Source of the DNA: DHVE2 group archaeon
GTDB taxonomy: Archaea; Thermoplasmatota; Thermoplasmata; Thermoplasmatales; Aciduliprofundaceae
Direction of reading: 5' to 3'
Length of the DNA stretch: 64,000 nt
Assembly (NCBI GenBank): GCA_026993785.1
Contig: JALWRZ010000012.1
Location: 1 to 64,000 of the forward strand
Position 1 is the stretch's first letter, and each line of letters opens with the position of its first letter. Below, piece by piece: positions 34,163 through 42,741 of this stretch. The notes below the pieces were generated by a model. That model did no database searches. It was not told the DNA's origin and saw only the letters and a list, made by a program, of their open reading frames with translations. Both the position numbers and the translations under genes were made by a program.

Positions 34163-34956
34163 TTAAACACCTCCAGAAGCTCTCTGCGAGCAACTGCTAT
34201 AACATTCTTCCTCTCCCCAAAGTCCAGATGCATGTTAAGAGGCTTCAAATTTTCATCTAGCACAAGACCACCGGCTTCATTCACAATTAAGGTGGATGCC
34301 GCAATATCCACAATTCTTAGGGCGCCTCCACCATAAAATTCATAGAGAAAAAGATCCGCTATTCCTTCAGCCACCATGCACATTTCCAGGGAAGCTGAGC
34401 CCAGATTTCTTACTCTCCTTGCTTTTTTTGCGATTTCAAAAGCCCTTGGATCTGCCTTCTTTCCAAGGTAAACAATAAAAAGGCTTTTATTACCTTTAGT
34501 GCGCAACCTCTCTCCATTTAGATATGCACCCTGTCCCTTAATGGCCCAATAATCCCTATTGTGGGGAACATCCCTTACAAGCCCATACCTAACGCTCCTT
34601 AGATCCCCGCGAGATAGGGCAAGAGATACGGCGTAAAAGGATATGCCATTTTCCGCATTATAAGAACCATCCAGGGGATCCATAATCAAGGTATCTTCAT
34701 ATCCCCTGTCCAGATACCCAAGCTCTTCGCTGAAGATATTGAAAGGTAAATCGTTTTCTTTTACAAATCTTACAACTTCATTTTCAGCTTCTACATCCAC
34801 CCGGGAAGAGGGCGCACCATAGGCACCAACCTTCACTATCTCAGCAGCCTTCTCACCATAGCGCTCCAGTATCTCCCTTATGCGTTGCTGTGCAGCATCT
34901 GCAAGTTTTTTAAGCAAGGCAATATTCTCGTCCATCGGAGAGGATATTTCCGCCAT
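34159..34956 (-). CDS. Inositol monophosphatase/FBPase-family phosphatase
   Basis: This 265-aa metal-dependent phosphatase carries the IMPase signatures: EE at 77-78, DPLDGS at 93-98 and RIVDIAAS near the C terminus. Archaeal members act on inositol-1-phosphate, fructose-1,6-bisphosphate or NADP. Coupling with nadK makes NADP(H) phosphatase activity attractive, matching the MJ0917 fusion. A separate role in sugar phosphate or compatible-solute metabolism cannot be ruled out. It is divergent from fhs. Confidence 0.9.
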   Translation of the reverse strand: MAEISSPMDENIALLKKLADAAQQRIREILERYGEKAAEIVKVGAYGAPSSRVDVEAENEVVRFVKENDLPFNIFSEELGYLDRGYEDTLIMDPLDGSYNAENGISFYAVSLALSRGDLRSVRYGLVRDVPHNRDYWAIKGQGAYLNGERLRTKGNKSLFIVYLGKKADPRAFEIAKKARRVRNLGSASLEMCMVAEGIADLFLYEFYGGGALRIVDIAASTLIVNEAGGLVLDENLKPLNMHLDFGERKNVIAVARRELLEVFK

Positions 34957-34985
34957 AATATTTGGTTTTTCCCCCTATTTTTCTG

Positions 34986-35028
34986 GTGGGAAATCTTCCC
35001 ACTTCGGTGAGGTGAAATTTTATATAAA
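34986..35028. promoter_or_regulatory. Palindrome and TATA box upstream of fhs
   Basis: A perfect palindrome GTGGGAA-ATC-TTCCCAC (34986-35002) lies between the divergent IMPase and fhs genes. It is followed by the fhs TATA box ATTTTATATAAA (35017-35028), which predicts transcription at about 35050, exactly at an ATG. The palindrome is well placed as an operator; the binding factor is unknown. Confidence 0.5.
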
Positions 35029-35049
35029 ATGAGTTCCTCACTACCTCCT

Positions 35050-36660
35050 ATGAGACCCCTAAATGAAGTGGCAGATATGATTGGTTTACAGAATCTTATA
35101 CCCTGTGGTGATGACAAGGCAAAGATCCCCCTCGAGGAAATATGGAAGAAGCCCCGAAGAGGAAAGGTGGTTTTGGTAACGGCCATCAATCCAACGCCCT
35201 TCGGGGAAGGAAAAACCACTACGGCCATAGGACTTTCCCAGGCCCTCTGGAGAATAGGAACAAAGAGCATAGTGACGCTTCGAGAGCCTTCTCTCGGTCC
35301 TCTCTTTGGCGTTAAGGGCGGCGGCACGGGTGGCGGAAAATCCAAGGTTGAACCAAGCGATGAGATAAATATGCACTTTACCGGAGATTTTCATGCCATA
35401 CAGACCGCGCATAATCTCCTCTCCTCCATGCTCAACAACATCATCTTCCATGGAAACAAACCCCACATAGACAGAAAGAGAATTCTCTGGGGACGGGTTC
35501 TGGATATAAATGACAGAAGCCTTAGAAGCGTGGTGGTAGGTCTCGGAGAGATTTCAGGAGCCCTTGTTGAGGATTTCTTCGAAATAACTGCAGCCAGCGA
35601 GATAACCGCCATAATGGCTCTGGCAAAAAACTATGCGGATATGAAGGAGCGCCTGGCCAATATTCTCGTGGCCTTCACAAAGGATGGAAAGCCCTTCTTC
35701 TCCAGGGATGTTAAAGCCCATGGAGCCATGGCTGCTCTGCTGAGGGATGCGCTTAAGCCCAATTTGGTGCAGACCACGGAGGGAACGCCTGCCATTGTGC
35801 ATATAGGTCCCTTTGCCAATATAGCCCACGGGCATAACTCCATACTGGCAGATGAGGTTGGATTGCGCTACTCCGATGTTCTGGTAACTGAGGCCGGTTT
35901 CGGTGCGGATCTAGGCGCGGAGAAATTCGTGAATATAGTGGCTAGAGAAGGCGAATTCGATATATCATCGGCAGTAATCGTTGTCACGGCCAAGGCGCTC
36001 AAGTATCAGGGTGGCGTAAAAAAGAAGCATGTGAAGGAGAAGAATATGGAAGCCTTGGAGAAGGGAAGCGCCAATCTCCTGAGACATCTGGAAATAGTGA
36101 AGAAACTGGGATTCTCGCCCATCGTCGCCATAAACAGGTTCCCGGAAGATGATGAGGCCGAGATAAATCGTATAATGGATATCGTGGAAGATAATGGTGC
36201 CAAGGCTTACATCTCCGAGGTATTTGCCAAAGGCGGAGAGGGTGGTATAGAGATAGCCAAGGAAATTACGAAAAACGGTTCCCGCAAACCCAGATTCACC
36301 TATAAGAGGGATGAAGACATAAAAGAGAAGATAGAGAGGATAGCCACAGAAATCTACGGGGCAAGCGGTGTGGATTACGACGCCAGGGCCAAGAAGGATC
36401 TCAAGCTCATAAACGAGCTCGGATTCAACGATTTCCTTGTCTGCATGGCCAAGACCCAGTATTCTCTCACGGATAATCCTCGTAAGAAAGGCGCTCCTGA
36501 GGATTTCGTGATAACCGTGAGAAGCCTGAAGATTTCCTCTGGAGCAAGATTCGTGGTGCCCATTCTGGGAGATATCTCCACCATGCCCGGACTTCCAAGT
36601 GTGCCGGCAGCCGAAAGCGTAGACCTTCTGGACGATGGCACCATTGTAGGTCTCCGCTGA
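35050..36660 (+). CDS. fhs: Formate-tetrahydrofolate ligase
   Basis: This enzyme (536 aa) joins formate to tetrahydrofolate using ATP, making 10-formyl-THF. The P-loop segment NPTPFGEGKTTTAIGL lies at about 47-62, and the rest of the family sequence is complete to the C-terminal MPGLPSVPAAE motif. TATA spacing favours leaderless ATG 35050 over the upstream ATG 35029, which lies within the promoter. It supplies the cofactor needed by PurN and PurH in this window. It is scattered among archaea, present in Thermoplasmata. Confidence 0.96.
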   Translation: MRPLNEVADMIGLQNLIPCGDDKAKIPLEEIWKKPRRGKVVLVTAINPTPFGEGKTTTAIGLSQALWRIGTKSIVTLREPSLGPLFGVKGGGTGGGKSKVEPSDEINMHFTGDFHAIQTAHNLLSSMLNNIIFHGNKPHIDRKRILWGRVLDINDRSLRSVVVGLGEISGALVEDFFEITAASEITAIMALAKNYADMKERLANILVAFTKDGKPFFSRDVKAHGAMAALLRDALKPNLVQTTEGTPAIVHIGPFANIAHGHNSILADEVGLRYSDVLVTEAGFGADLGAEKFVNIVAREGEFDISSAVIVVTAKALKYQGGVKKKHVKEKNMEALEKGSANLLRHLEIVKKLGFSPIVAINRFPEDDEAEINRIMDIVEDNGAKAYISEVFAKGGEGGIEIAKEITKNGSRKPRFTYKRDEDIKEKIERIATEIYGASGVDYDARAKKDLKLINELGFNDFLVCMAKTQYSLTDNPRKKGAPEDFVITVRSLKISSGARFVVPILGDISTMPGLPSVPAAESVDLLDDGTIVGLR

Positions 36661-36719
36661 TCCCCTTTTTATTTCTTTGCAAAGATATCTTTAAATCCCA
36701 TGGCTTCATAAACAGAATT

Positions 36720-37394
36720 ATGGACTTTGAGGAAAAAATAGCAGGGGAGATTGTTTTATCCTCAAAACCAGGAGCAACAATGCGCAAGTGGAGAGAGATT
36801 TTTGGTATATCGCAGCAGGAGCTTGCAAGGCACCTTGGAATATCCGCATCGGTAATTAGCGATTACGAATCGGGAAGACGCAAATCTCCTGGCGTTGGAA
36901 TGGTTAGAAAATTTGTTAGAGCATTGATAGAGATAGATGAGAGGAGGGGTGGAGAAATAATAAAGAAGTTCTCTCCCACCTACGGAGAGGAAGCTATTTT
37001 AGATATGCGGGATTTTCCCTACGAGGTAAGCGTGGAAGAATTTATGAAGGCTGCAGAAGCCAAAATAATAAACGGCGAGGTGGAGTTCAAGAGGGCAATA
37101 TATGGATACACAATCCTGGATAGTTTGAAAGCCATCCTCCATTACAACTCCTTCGATTATCTGAAAGTATACGGGTGGAGCATAGATCGAGCTCTTATAT
37201 TCACCGGTGTTTATTATGGTCGCTCCCCCATGGTTGCCATAAGGGCACATCCTCTAAAGCCCAGCGCCGTAGTGTATGTGCAACCACGCAAGGTGGATGA
37301 GCTTGCCATAAAATTGGCAACCCTCGAAAATATACCTCTAGCGGTAACTCAGCTGGATGTTAAAAAATTGAAGGAGAAGCTCAGAGCTCTATAG
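36720..37394 (+). CDS. Archaeal XRE-type HTH regulator with conserved C-terminal domain
   Basis: This 224-aa protein has an N-terminal Cro/XRE helix-turn-helix (MRKWREIFGISQQELARHLGISASVISDYESGRR, split over about 21-54) and a C-terminal ~150-residue alpha/beta domain seen in a family of archaeal predicted regulators. ATG 36720 is about 27 nt after AAGATATCTTTAAAT (36682-36696), so it is leaderless. The target is unknown; its 3' end overlaps hutH convergently by 14 nt. Confidence 0.88.
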   Translation: MDFEEKIAGEIVLSSKPGATMRKWREIFGISQQELARHLGISASVISDYESGRRKSPGVGMVRKFVRALIEIDERRGGEIIKKFSPTYGEEAILDMRDFPYEVSVEEFMKAAEAKIINGEVEFKRAIYGYTILDSLKAILHYNSFDYLKVYGWSIDRALIFTGVYYGRSPMVAIRAHPLKPSAVVYVQPRKVDELAIKLATLENIPLAVTQLDVKKLKEKLRAL

Positions 37395-38874
37395 GCCCGG
37401 GAAGGTTTTTAAGAATATCACCCCTCTTGATCTTCTTACTTATTTCTTCTATAAGGGGATGAAGAGAGGTATCCTTTTCAATCTTCGCAATTCCCAGAGA
37501 CTCCTGCGCTTTAACCACCCAAGGCGAGGATGCCCCTATAAAATGCAGGGCTTGATTAGTGCAGAGATATTCTATGGCCACAATGTATCTCAGATTCTCT
37601 ACAATTTCCCTCAACTTTATGGCCGAGTTCATTCCCATGCTCACATGGTCCTCCTGATCAGCGCTAGTAGGTATGCTATCTGCACTTGCAGGATAGGAGA
37701 GAATCTTATTCCTGTTGCATAGAGCCGCCGCCGTATATTGGGCAATCATAAAACCAGAATTGAGGCCACTGTTCTCAATCAAAAATGACGGTAACCCGCT
37801 GAGTTTCTCATCTACAAGCCTTGCAATCCTTCTCTCTATCATATTCCCAAGGTCGGTCAGGGCAATGGCTAGAAAATCCATCACGAGAGCTATGGGCTCT
37901 CCATGAAAATTACCACCCGAGATCGGCTCATCGAAGATTATGGGATTATCCGTCACGGAGTTTATCTCCCTCTCAACAACCTCGCGCACATAGTTCAGGG
38001 TATCGAGTACAGCCCCGTAAACCTGGGGTACGCATCTAAGAGTATAGGCATCTTGAACTCTATCATTCCTTGCTTTTTCCACTATTTTACTTCCATTTAG
38101 GAGAGTTCTAAGAATTTCCGCTATTTTGGCCTGACCGGGGTGTGGACGCACTTCCATTATTCTGGGGTCAAGGGCACGATCTGTACCCCTTAAAGCCTCA
38201 AAACTCATGGCCACACTTACCAGCGCGTTTCTCATAATCTGGAAGGCATCATAGAGGGAAAGGGATGCATAGGCACCCATCATAGCCGTCCCATTAAGTA
38301 ATGCGAGACCGTCCTTCTCCTTAAGTTTAATGGGCTCCAATCCCGCTTTTTTCAGCGCTTCGGTTCCATCCATCACCTCTCCCTTATACATAGCCCTCCC
38401 CTCACCCACCATCACAAGAGCTATGTGGGCAAGAGGAGCCAGATCTCCGCTTGCACCCACACTGCCAAATTTGGGAACTAAGGGTGTCACTCCCCTGTTC
38501 AGCATATCCACAAGAAGCTCTACGGCTTCAAGGCTAATTCCTGAATAGCCCTTTACCAGGCTATTGGCCCTTATTAGCATCGCTGCTCTTACCAATTCTT
38601 CTTCCAGGTATTCACCCACTCCCGAAGAATGACTCCTAACCAGATTGAGCTGCAGTTCTTGGGATTCCTCCATGGGGATCCTCACCTTTACAAGCTCACC
38701 CAATCCTGTATTTATCCCGTAAACAGCCTTATCTTCCCTGAGAATATTTTCCACGACCTTCCTAGATTCCAAAATCTTCTCCCTGCTTTCATGCGAAATT
38801 TTTACGGGGCTATGATGCCTTGCTACTGCCACCACATCCTCTATTTTCAGAGAATTTCCAGTAAGGACAATCAT
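37381..38874 (-). CDS. hutH: Histidine ammonia-lyase
   Basis: HutH (497 aa) removes ammonia from histidine to give urocanate. The Ala-Ser-Gly triad that forms the MIO prosthetic group is at 141-143 in FGSVGASGDLAPLAH, and the YGINTGLG and GNFHGEP motifs are present. Other hut genes are absent here, so the later pathway is not shown. ATG 38874 lies about 27 nt from ATAAATTTTTTAAC (minus strand, 38897-38910). It fits amino acid fermentation. Confidence 0.96.
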   Translation of the reverse strand: MIVLTGNSLKIEDVVAVARHHSPVKISHESREKILESRKVVENILREDKAVYGINTGLGELVKVRIPMEESQELQLNLVRSHSSGVGEYLEEELVRAAMLIRANSLVKGYSGISLEAVELLVDMLNRGVTPLVPKFGSVGASGDLAPLAHIALVMVGEGRAMYKGEVMDGTEALKKAGLEPIKLKEKDGLALLNGTAMMGAYASLSLYDAFQIMRNALVSVAMSFEALRGTDRALDPRIMEVRPHPGQAKIAEILRTLLNGSKIVEKARNDRVQDAYTLRCVPQVYGAVLDTLNYVREVVEREINSVTDNPIIFDEPISGGNFHGEPIALVMDFLAIALTDLGNMIERRIARLVDEKLSGLPSFLIENSGLNSGFMIAQYTAAALCNRNKILSYPASADSIPTSADQEDHVSMGMNSAIKLREIVENLRYIVAIEYLCTNQALHFIGASSPWVVKAQESLGIAKIEKDTSLHPLIEEISKKIKRGDILKNLPGPIEL

Positions 38875-38905
38875 AGGAAGGTGATGCCCTTAGCAGTTAA
38901 AAAAT

Positions 38906-39523
38906 TTATCTCGCCTTTCTACGGAAAATCAACAATGCGATGATGGTTGCCATCACTATGGCAGCGGAGATGATATAGATGGCCATGTTGTCTGAATTCC
39001 TATTTCCCTGGTTACTCTCCTTCTCCGGGGGATAGTAGGCAAAATCCAGGCAAACCACCTTATCTTCCTGAAGATTCTCCTCACCCGCTATAAAGGTGAT
39101 CTTCTTCACATTGCCGTAGGATAAAAACTCCTTGGAAGAGAGCCAGAACGTTACATTTCCATTTTTTGTGGAATAGTTATCGAATTTGTAATTCCAGCCT
39201 CGGGAGGAGCGAATGAAACTCATCACCTCTTCCTTGTCTTCCCATATGAGAAGATAAATGTGGAGATAACTGCCATTTTCAAAGGTGATGTTAACCTCAT
39301 AATTCTTGGTATAGTTGGATGGTTCGAGATCTACCGAGCCGCGAAGCTGAAGCCAAAGATACTGGGTTCCATTTCTTTCATAGGCTCCGACGGCGATTAT
39401 ATCGAAACTGGGATTATTTACGTCCTTCGCATCGGAAACTCGGAAGCTTATGCCCTCTACCAAAGGGAGGAAGAGAAGCAAAAGAACAAAAAAGATCAGA
39501 AAAATCGAGGATCTCATTTCCAT
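38906..39523 (-). CDS. Surface-anchored secreted protein of unknown function
   Basis: This 205-aa protein has an N-terminal signal peptide (about 1-25, ending near PLVEG), an extracellular beta-rich domain with several N-x-S/T glycosylation-type sequons (about 50-130), and a C-terminal transmembrane helix (about 178-198) ending in RRKAR. This is typical of archaeal cell-surface proteins. ATG 39523 overlaps the stop of the TldE/PmbA gene (TGATG), so it is coupled to the TldD/TldE pair. Confidence 0.75.
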   Translation of the reverse strand: MEMRSSIFLIFFVLLLLFLPLVEGISFRVSDAKDVNNPSFDIIAVGAYERNGTQYLWLQLRGSVDLEPSNYTKNYEVNITFENGSYLHIYLLIWEDKEEVMSFIRSSRGWNYKFDNYSTKNGNVTFWLSSKEFLSYGNVKKITFIAGEENLQEDKVVCLDFAYYPPEKESNQGNRNSDNMAIYIISAAIVMATIIALLIFRRKAR

Positions 39524-40851
39524 CACTTGGCAACGGAGGCTATCTTCACATCCTGGAAAAGGATATGGGGATACACTCCCTTGCCCATGGCATAGACCAT
39601 TCTCTGCTCCTTACTTATAGCCTCAACCCTATTGAGGATGGAAAGTGCATTGCCGGACATCATAAACACCGTGGAACCCACAATTTCTCCATCCTCTATT
39701 TTAAATGCAGGATTTGCCACCACGCTGAAATCTCCCGTATCCGGATTACTTGAATGTGCACCCTGCAGAAGTGATACGAGATAACCCTCTTTTACCGAGG
39801 AAAGAATATCCTCCACGTTTTGGCTCCCTGAAAGAATAACTAAATTATGGGGTGCAATTCCCAATCCACCGGTTTTAAGGTTGCGATAGGCGTTGCCCGT
39901 GGAACCCTCTCCGCTTACATTTCCCCAGTAACTGTCCCAGAGATAGCTACGAAAAGTTCCTCGGGAGAATATCTCTGTTTGGCGGGTTGCAACACCTTCA
40001 TCATCCGCTATCAGCTGTTCCACATTCAGAGGGTGCCAGGGATCGTCCACAATAGTTATCTTCTCACTTATCACCTTCTGGCCCAGCTTATCACCTAAAT
40101 AGGACGTGCCCTTTACCTTTCTCTCTCCACTGATGGCAGGTACTATGGTGAATTCCAGAAGCTCTGCTAAGGCAAAGGGCTCGAATATCACGGGAAACTC
40201 CCCATTTTTGGCAGGTACAACTGTGTACGCTTTCTTTAGCTTATCAAGAAGAGATGTGACTACCCTGTCCACATTCAATTCTAAGCCTCTACCCACATCC
40301 ATATCGAATATGCCGGGAGTAACGCCTCCATCTATCCTGCCAACAAGGTAGAGATAGAAATACGTGCCCCCGCTTTCCTGTGAAACCTCCAGTCCATGGG
40401 AGTTCATAATCTCACTTTCGCTGAGGGTGCTTCCCGCTTCACCTCCAGCCACCATGGCTCGTGGATCCTGATTTTTAATCTCCTTAGATGCATCTATAAG
40501 AAGCTTAACAAAGAAATCGGGTTCCACAGACTTTAGCTCATCCTCCACAGGTTTTGGGGTAGCATAGCTCTGCTTTCCCGGAAGGCTCATCCATCTCTCA
40601 TCGGGGGTATTCATCTTGGCCATCTTATGTGCAAGAATGATGGAATCCTGAAGCTTATCCTCCTGATCGCTCTCCACTACAGCTATGCCCAATCTGTGGT
40701 CCTTTATTCCCCTTATTATTGCTACCGTTCTGTCCCTGGCCAAGGAGAGAGAGATCTGATTTAGCTCCACTTCCGCGCGAATCTCTTTCCTGCGATATAT
40801 GGCGATTTCCATCTCATCAAAATACTTCTCACCAAATTTTATGAGATTCAT
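39523..40851 (-). CDS. TldE/PmbA-family protein
   Basis: This 442-aa partner of TldD forms the TldD/TldE heterodimeric protease known in bacteria to trim microcin B17 and to degrade CcdA. It lacks the HExxxH metal motif, as usual for TldE. The GRGLELNVDRVVTSLLDKL and EPFALAELLEF segments belong to the family. ATG overlaps tldD's stop. In archaea the pair likely degrades unfolded peptides; substrates are unknown. Confidence 0.93.
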   Translation of the reverse strand: MNLIKFGEKYFDEMEIAIYRRKEIRAEVELNQISLSLARDRTVAIIRGIKDHRLGIAVVESDQEDKLQDSIILAHKMAKMNTPDERWMSLPGKQSYATPKPVEDELKSVEPDFFVKLLIDASKEIKNQDPRAMVAGGEAGSTLSESEIMNSHGLEVSQESGGTYFYLYLVGRIDGGVTPGIFDMDVGRGLELNVDRVVTSLLDKLKKAYTVVPAKNGEFPVIFEPFALAELLEFTIVPAISGERKVKGTSYLGDKLGQKVISEKITIVDDPWHPLNVEQLIADDEGVATRQTEIFSRGTFRSYLWDSYWGNVSGEGSTGNAYRNLKTGGLGIAPHNLVILSGSQNVEDILSSVKEGYLVSLLQGAHSSNPDTGDFSVVANPAFKIEDGEIVGSTVFMMSGNALSILNRVEAISKEQRMVYAMGKGVYPHILFQDVKIASVAK

Positions 40852-42233
40852 CTCTGACCACCTACCACTATGCCGCGGTCAAACCTCATATGCGGTCCAC
40901 CACTGCTCACATATGCCATCTGCCCCTTTCCGCATCTACCCATCTCTATATCAAAATCTTTGCCCACGGCGCTTATCTGCCTGAGGGCATCTATTGCTAT
41001 ACCGCTTATGCTCGTATCTTTTATGCTCTCAGCAATCTCCCCGTTTCTGATGATGTAGCCCTCCTGAACACCCACCTGGAAGGAGGAATTGAGCTCGGCC
41101 TGTCCACCGCGGTAATCCACAAGATAATAGCCAAACTTTATCCCTTCAAGAAGCTCCTCCAAAGTATGATCCCCTCTCTCAAAAACCGTGTTGCGCATCC
41201 TTATTATGGGTGGCACAGAATAATTTTCAGCGCGGGCATGGCCGTTGGGCTCCATGTTGTACCGAGCTGCATACTCCCTGTTAAGCATAATTTCCTGAAG
41301 AATCCCTCGCTTTATTATTTGCACATCTCTAACTCGCGTGCCCTCATCATCGTATAAATCATTTCCAAATCCGCCTTCCACAAGTCTATCGCTCATGCTC
41401 ACATACTCCGGTGCAATCTGCTTTCCTATTAAATTGTGAAAAGGAGAGTTTATGGTGAGATCCGCCTCTGCAAGATGCCCCAGGGCTTCATGGGCTATTA
41501 TCCCCACAATTATGGGAGATGCCACAACAGGAAACTCGCCCCTCTTGGGATACACTCCATTTAACTGTGCCCTGAGCTTTTTAAGTATTCTCTCAGCTAT
41601 AAGCTCTTCGGTTTCCTTCTCAAAGAACTCCCAACCATAGTCAACGCTTCCAATCTCATCTCTGGCTGCAGCCAGGCCCTTCTCGTTCTTCCCCGTCACC
41701 CATAAATACTGCCAGATGTAGCCGAGCTCCCATCTTATGCGCGTTCCTTCGCTGGTCACTAAGAGCTTTTCTCCGGAGGCATCCTCATATCTTATCTCAG
41801 TGGATGCAACTTCATCGCCCTTCTTTAGAAGCCTCTCCAGATTTTTCATCCTCTTTACCTTTTCCTCTATACTCACATCCTCCGGTTTTACCTGCATTTT
41901 AGAACGAACCACATCTTCGTTTATCTCAATATCCGCAAGCTTCACCTTCTCCTTTCTTCCCGTGGAGGATACTCTGGCCATCTTATAGGCCCTGAGAATC
42001 GCATCCTTTACATCATCATCCTTCGTGGTTGTGGAAAAGCCCCAGGCCCCCTGAGCAAGAACTCTTATACCGTAGCCATGGGATTGCTGCGTGGTGAATG
42101 TTTTAAAAATTCCATCCTTAAGCTGCGCATGAAACCTTGAAACATCCTCATATCTTATCTCAATGTACTCCGCCTGGAGATTATTTTCTGCCCACCTTAG
42201 CAGCTTTTCAAGCTCTTCCAAGAGAATCACCAC
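40848..42233 (-). CDS. TldD-family metalloprotease
   Basis: This catalytic subunit of TldD/TldE (about 461 aa) has HExxxH as HEALGH in GIIAHEALGHLAEAD, near residue 250. The genomic order TldD-TldE is conserved. The start is uncertain between GTG 42233 and 42230, both about 27 nt from a TATA-like box (CTAAAATAGG region on the minus strand, 42250-42262); an upstream GTG at 42248 is less likely. Its promoter is divergent from the CARF-like/PIN operon. Confidence 0.93.
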   Translation of the reverse strand: MVILLEELEKLLRWAENNLQAEYIEIRYEDVSRFHAQLKDGIFKTFTTQQSHGYGIRVLAQGAWGFSTTTKDDDVKDAILRAYKMARVSSTGRKEKVKLADIEINEDVVRSKMQVKPEDVSIEEKVKRMKNLERLLKKGDEVASTEIRYEDASGEKLLVTSEGTRIRWELGYIWQYLWVTGKNEKGLAAARDEIGSVDYGWEFFEKETEELIAERILKKLRAQLNGVYPKRGEFPVVASPIIVGIIAHEALGHLAEADLTINSPFHNLIGKQIAPEYVSMSDRLVEGGFGNDLYDDEGTRVRDVQIIKRGILQEIMLNREYAARYNMEPNGHARAENYSVPPIIRMRNTVFERGDHTLEELLEGIKFGYYLVDYRGGQAELNSSFQVGVQEGYIIRNGEIAESIKDTSISGIAIDALRQISAVGKDFDIEMGRCGKGQMAYVSSGGPHMRFDRGIVVGGQR

Positions 42234-42321
42234 CCCTGATATCTTCACATCCTATTTTAGATTTTTCTCAATATTTTGTTGGAGGGCAAATTCTAAAATA
42301 GTGGAAATTATATGTGGAGGC

Positions 42322-42741
42322 GTGAAATACCTGCTCTTCGTCTCCCGGGAAATCTGGCCAGCCTTCAATTCCCTCTACGCCTATACAAAGCTCAAGGAAA
42401 ACTTCCCCAGGGAAATTGTGCTCCTATATACCGATGAGGATGTCGCAAAAAGTGTGGAGATAAAAATAAAGAAGCTTTACGAAGTTAACCAAAAGGAGCT
42501 TGTGCTTCGAAAGAGAAAAATAGGCTCCAGCATATCTTCGACGAGAAAAATGCTTCTGGATATGGTTGAAGATGGAGATGTGGTGGATATTACAGGGGCA
42601 AGAAAGACCATGATCCTATCCCTTGTTGGGGTGGAGAATATCAAAATCACATATCTCTTCCTCCAAGATATGAGATTCGCCAATTATCCCTTCATGAAGC
42701 GTCCTCTAAGTTTGCAAAAACTGATGGAGGTCTCCCAATGA
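42322..42741 (+). CDS. CARF-like Rossmann-fold protein (first gene of three-gene operon)
   Basis: This 139-aa protein begins with a strand KYLLFVSREIWPAF, then strand EIVLLYTDED and helices. It includes VVDITGARKTMILSLVG (about 88-104), which resembles the ligand-loop signature (D-x-TGG-x-K-M) of CARF domains that bind cyclic oligoadenylates. The assignment is by motif memory and is tentative. GTG 42322 is 26 nt after ATTCTAAAATA (42290-42300), giving a leaderless start; no other upstream reading fits. It overlaps the PIN gene by 4 nt. Confidence 0.6.
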   Translation: MKYLLFVSREIWPAFNSLYAYTKLKENFPREIVLLYTDEDVAKSVEIKIKKLYEVNQKELVLRKRKIGSSISSTRKMLLDMVEDGDVVDITGARKTMILSLVGVENIKITYLFLQDMRFANYPFMKRPLSLQKLMEVSQ

